Shown here piece after piece: positions 61,231 to 64,000 of a DNA stretch of 64,000 nucleotides; the stretch's first letter is position 1; each line of letters begins with the position of its first letter. Origin of the DNA: Peribacillus frigoritolerans_B (GTDB taxonomy: Bacteria; Bacillota; Bacilli; Bacillales; DSM-1321); contig NZ_JBIWES010000001.1 in NCBI RefSeq assembly GCF_044762665.1, positions 310,001 through 374,000 on the forward strand. The letters are read 5' to 3'. The notes under the pieces are model-generated. The model was not told the DNA's origin, did not search any database, and was given only the letters and a program-made list of their open reading frames with translations. The position numbers were made by a program, and so were the translations under genes.

Positions 61231-61800
61231 CTATCCTAACTCTTCCTGCATCGCTTTAAGTTCCCGGGCCAGTCTTGAGACCGGAAGCCCGACGACTGAG
61301 AAATAGTCCCCTTTGATTTGTTCGACAAGAAGAGATCCGTATCCTTGGATCCCATAGCCGCCAGCTTTGTCAAAAGGTTCCCCGCTATCCAGATAACGTT
61401 CGATTTCAGCTTCTGGCAGCTCCCAAAATGTCACTTCCGTTTTTTCTGCGAATACTCTGCGATGCATGCCGAATAGGATGGCGACACCTGTGTATACTTC
61501 ATGTGTCCGTCCTGATAACATTTCCAGCATTCTTTTTCCATCCGCCCGGCTTGCCGGCTTACCCAAAATCTCACCATCAAGGACAACAACGGTATCCGAG
61601 CCGATTACCCAGCTTTCCTGAAACTTTGCTGCGATGGCTTCCGCTTTACGGGATGCCAGTTCTTTCACCGCTGCATCAGGACACATGTTTTCATCAATAC
61701 TTTCATCAACATTGGAATTCATGCTTTCAAAGGGGATTTGAAGAAATTGCAGAAGTTCTTTACGACGTGGTGATGAAGAAGCTAAAATCAATGGCTGCAT
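61231..61800 (-). CDS. maf: Maf nucleotide pyrophosphatase
   Basis: A 189-residue Maf-family NTP pyrophosphatase, which removes dTTP/UTP-type or modified nucleotides and can slow division when overproduced. It begins MQPLILASSSPRRKELL and carries VIGSDTVVVLDGEILGKP, GRTHEVYTGVAI and the DKAGGYGIQG motif. AAAGGTGA precedes the start. It lies between spoIIB and radC, as in B. subtilis. Confidence 0.96.
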   Translation of the reverse strand: MQPLILASSSPRRKELLQFLQIPFESMNSNVDESIDENMCPDAAVKELASRKAEAIAAKFQESWVIGSDTVVVLDGEILGKPASRADGKRMLEMLSGRTHEVYTGVAILFGMHRRVFAEKTEVTFWELPEAEIERYLDSGEPFDKAGGYGIQGYGSLLVEQIKGDYFSVVGLPVSRLARELKAMQEELG

Positions 61801-61991
61801 AATATAAAAGTCACCTTTCTTTACATAGGGAGATACATATCTATCCTATCAAATAATGGTGCAATCCACAATTATTGTTTACTAGGAATCGACAAATGCC
61901 TGTAAGTATTTCCCGGAAAATAAAAAAGGTGTCACAGATGGTTTCATATTGGGGAGCTTGTCCCATTAGGCAGCCCCCCTTTTTTCTTTAC

Positions 61992-62966
61992 TTAACTCGA
62001 TATGTTTTGGTAATTCAATAAAAAATTCAGAAGACTTTCTTGAGCCTGGAATAGCTTTTCTTCATTTTTGGAAGTCTCATATTCATCAATCGACTTTGCC
62101 GCAGCAGTCAGGTCATCGTTCAACTTTGAAAACCCCGGCGATAATTTCCCCGCCTTCAGTTCATCCATGTTTTTTTTCAGGGTTTCTTCGTTTACCGTCC
62201 CTGCCTTTCCACGAAGCTTTGTTGCGGATGTTTCTGCCAACGAAGCATATACGGTCTTCATCTTGTCGAGGGTTTCCTCATCTTCTTGGCTTGTCCCTGC
62301 CGCTTCAAAATTGATTTCCTTCCAATATACATCTAAATCATATGACTTTAAGAACAAGGCCAGCTCTTTACTTCCAGCTAGACTCTCTGCCGATCCCAAG
62401 AATAGATAATAGCTGTCTTCCATTTTGAAAATTTCAGCAGGAACCTGCTTTTCAATGATTTTCTTTTGTATTTGCCTTGCCGCATCCTCGCTGCTGAATA
62501 CTCCTCCCTGTACAAGGAATGTCTTCAGCTGATTTCCCGGTTCAGTCACTGCCGCTTTTTTATCTTCAACAGTGGCTTCGGTTGGAATCGGGGTCTCGAC
62601 CGAAGATACTTCGGCTTTTTCCTTTGTAATCGTTTTAACGGCGATCAAGCCAAGAATCGACCCAAAAAAAACAGCACAAATGACAGCGATCATGAATGTC
62701 TTGATTGGTCTTTTATCCGAGCTTTTCAGTGAACCGGTACCAAAACCGATGAGCTTCGGCATTTTCTTCTTTGGCGGTGAGGGAACCAATACGATCTTGT
62801 TTTCATTTGAATCCTCAGGGAGTATCCATTCGAAACTCTCATCTGTGTGTTCCTGTTCCTGCTCCTCGCTCGCCGCCTCTTGACTTTCAATCTTTTTATC
62901 GGCAAATACTTTTTCTTCCCCATTTATTTTAATCGTTACACCCTTGCTTTGTCCCGGCTTGCCCAA
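61992..62966 (-). CDS. spoIIB: Stage II sporulation protein B (SPOR domain)
   Basis: A septal protein helping engulfment at the start of sporulation. A cytoplasmic N-terminus with VTIKINGEEKVFADK, one helix (about 85-110, TFMIAVICAVFFGSILGLIAV) and an outer SPOR-type domain (about 145-220, KTFLVQGGVFSSEDAARQIQ) match B. subtilis SpoIIB in layout. The TTG at 62966 (324 residues) is chosen because GGAGGGGAGG lies 7 nt upstream; an ATG at 62999 is in frame but poorly preceded. A GGGG-type hairpin at 61951-61979 lies just downstream, with its T-run on the opposite strand. Confidence 0.85.
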   Translation of the reverse strand: MGKPGQSKGVTIKINGEEKVFADKKIESQEAASEEQEQEHTDESFEWILPEDSNENKIVLVPSPPKKKMPKLIGFGTGSLKSSDKRPIKTFMIAVICAVFFGSILGLIAVKTITKEKAEVSSVETPIPTEATVEDKKAAVTEPGNQLKTFLVQGGVFSSEDAARQIQKKIIEKQVPAEIFKMEDSYYLFLGSAESLAGSKELALFLKSYDLDVYWKEINFEAAGTSQEDEETLDKMKTVYASLAETSATKLRGKAGTVNEETLKKNMDELKAGKLSPGFSKLNDDLTAAAKSIDEYETSKNEEKLFQAQESLLNFLLNYQNISS

Positions 62967-63010
62967 TTTTTTTCCTCCCCTCCAGATCATTTTTTTCATC
63001 CTAACATAGA

Positions 63011-63046
63011 GGTAAAAAAAAATAACAAGACTTTTGTCGTCTTGTC
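63011..63046 (-). terminator. Terminator between comC and spoIIB
   Basis: Stem ACAAGAC / GTCTTGT (63025-63031, 63039-63045) is followed on the minus strand by ATTTTTTTTT. It is about 230 bp after the comC stop; the intervening 63047-63273 shows no gene that I can support. Confidence 0.7.
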
Positions 63047-63273
63047 ATTAATAGGTTTCGTCAAATTTCCCTATTCATATATGGGTAACAAAAAAGGAAT
63101 TCCAGGTACTGGTACTTTCGCTTCATGAACCATTCAATTCCACCTCTCACCAATTACATATATCCCTCCATCATTTCATATACTCTTGAAGCCAAATGGG
63201 GATAGTTCCCTACTGCGCTATTGTCCAGGTGATTTTTGACAAATTCCTCTTGGATCAGGATGGCCCTTTAAGC

Positions 63274-64000
63274 TCATCTTAAAAATGTTACATACCAATA
63301 TAAAAGGGAATCGCCCCAAAAATAAGCAGTCAATGTCCCAAAAACGATATACGGTCCGAAAGGAATAAGGGTTTTCTTTTTTAGGATTCCGGTCTGCAAC
63401 CCGATGATGCCAAGCAACGCCCCATAAAAGCACGCAAAAAGCAACGATAGCAGCACCATCTTCATTCCCAATACGAAGCCAATCACTGCAAACAGCTTGA
63501 TATCACCACCACCCATGCCCCCCTTACTCACGACAGCGATTGATAACAGCAGGCTAAAGCCAACAGCTGCCCCGACAATTGTATCCCACCAGGGCGTCAG
63601 TGGAAATGAGACTCTTAAAACGATAAAAATCACCATAAAGAAAAGCAGTATTTTATCGGGTATGAGCATATAGGCGACATCAGTGACGAAAATGATCATA
63701 AATAATGAAATCAATGTCCAGCCAACCATGAGTTCGCTCGACCAGCCAAGGAATATTGGAGCAGAGGCAAACAAAACACCGGTCAGCATTTCCACTGCCG
63801 GATAAAGGGGGGAAATCCTTGCTTTACAGCCCCGGCATTTACCGACTTGCAACATATAAGAAATAACCGGTATCAACTCGAAGAATGTCAATGTACGCCC
63901 GCAAGAGGGGCAGGAGGAGCGCCGATTTGCAAATGAATGACCAGCTGGAACACTTAAACCGACAACATTAAAGAATGAGCCTAAAATTAAGCCCAATACG
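63274..64000 (-). CDS. comC: Prepilin peptidase ComC (N-terminus beyond window)
   Basis: An aspartic membrane protease that processes and methylates competence pseudopilins. About 242 codons are present; the frame stays open at the window edge and the very N-terminal helix is missing. Visible are GSFFNVVGLSVP, a zinc-binding pair CPSCGRTL and CRGCKAR, the catalytic Asp in FVTDVAYMLIPD and the second catalytic Asp in GGMGGGDIKLFAV. About eight helices are expected. comC lies upstream of spoIIB, as in B. subtilis. Confidence 0.96.
   Translation of the reverse strand, partial: VLGLILGSFFNVVGLSVPAGHSFANRRSSCPSCGRTLTFFELIPVISYMLQVGKCRGCKARISPLYPAVEMLTGVLFASAPIFLGWSSELMVGWTLISLFMIIFVTDVAYMLIPDKILLFFMVIFIVLRVSFPLTPWWDTIVGAAVGFSLLLSIAVVSKGGMGGGDIKLFAVIGFVLGMKMVLLSLLFACFYGALLGIIGLQTGILKKKTLIPFGPYIVFGTLTAYFWGDSLLYWYVTFLR

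Noticed and set aside
61951..61985. spoIIB terminator
   Set aside because: The hairpin's T-run is on the plus strand, while spoIIB is on the minus strand and no plus-strand gene precedes it. It is mentioned only as a hairpin.

Overview
The window looks like the chromosome of a spore-forming, naturally competent low-GC Bacillota, most likely a Bacillaceae member close to Peribacillus/Bacillus. The evidence is many sporulation genes (spoVB, bofC, safA, a coxA-like lipoprotein, spo0B, spoIVFA/FB, spoIIB), competence genes (comN-like, comC), strong AGGAGG ribosome sites, and a gene order that follows the Bacillus subtilis block from yrvM through aspS-hisS, relA, recJ, secDF, tgt-queA-ruvBA, safA, nad, pheAB, obg, rpmA, min/mre and maf to spoIIB-comC. 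Species assignment is inference only.

Layout. 1-7.8 kb: two tandem branched-chain amino acid ABC transporter operons on the minus strand, a complete livJHMGF and, downstream, a second livJ-livH-livM cut by the window edge. 8-11.9 kb: tcdA, an M20 peptidase and a NERD-domain gene flanked on both sides by 21-bp tandem repeat arrays, then 6S RNA. 11.9-15.6 kb: aspS and hisS behind a T-box leader and a clear sigma-A promoter, then a 57-residue HTH-like gene. 15.7-26.3 kb: cell-wall amidase, dtd, relA, apt, recJ, secDF, comN-like. 26.4-34.6 kb: spoVB, membrane proteins, yajC, tgt, queA, ruvBA, bofC. 34.7-40 kb: spore-coat region with safA, whose glycine/glutamine/methionine repeats contain a 99-N assembly gap, and a YpfJ-like metalloprotease. 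40.4-45.7 kb: NAD biosynthesis (nadBCA) divergent from nifS-nadR across a NiaR-type operator. 45.8-48.7 kb: a repetitive hydrophobic protein, pheA, a decayed IS1182-type transposase fragment and pheB. 48.7-55.4 kb: obg, spo0B, L27, the L27-processing protease Prp, L21 with its leader, RNase G, spoIVFB/FA. 55.6-64 kb: an extra YabR-like S1 protein, minDC, mreBCD, radC, maf, spoIIB and partial comC.

How it fits together: most of the window is core housekeeping (translation, stringent response, secretion, NAD, cell shape and division) interleaved with sporulation genes. Accessory material sits in a few places: the liv duplication, the NERD/repeat island, the safA neighbourhood, the 47.6-48.2 kb spacer and the solitary S1 gene. 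Three copies of a dispersed palindromic repeat (33.9, 40.0 and 47.8 kb) lie in spacers; two of them share a body and an adjoining hairpin. I found no tRNA or rRNA gene, no CRISPR array, no prophage and no intact insertion sequence, and no multi-gene system that I would call new with confidence. The best second-look items are the NERD gene between 21-bp arrays, the composite dispersed repeat, the CodY-like box kept in only one liv copy, the six-repeat hydrophobic protein at 45.8 kb and an apparent ATC start codon at 28.9 kb.
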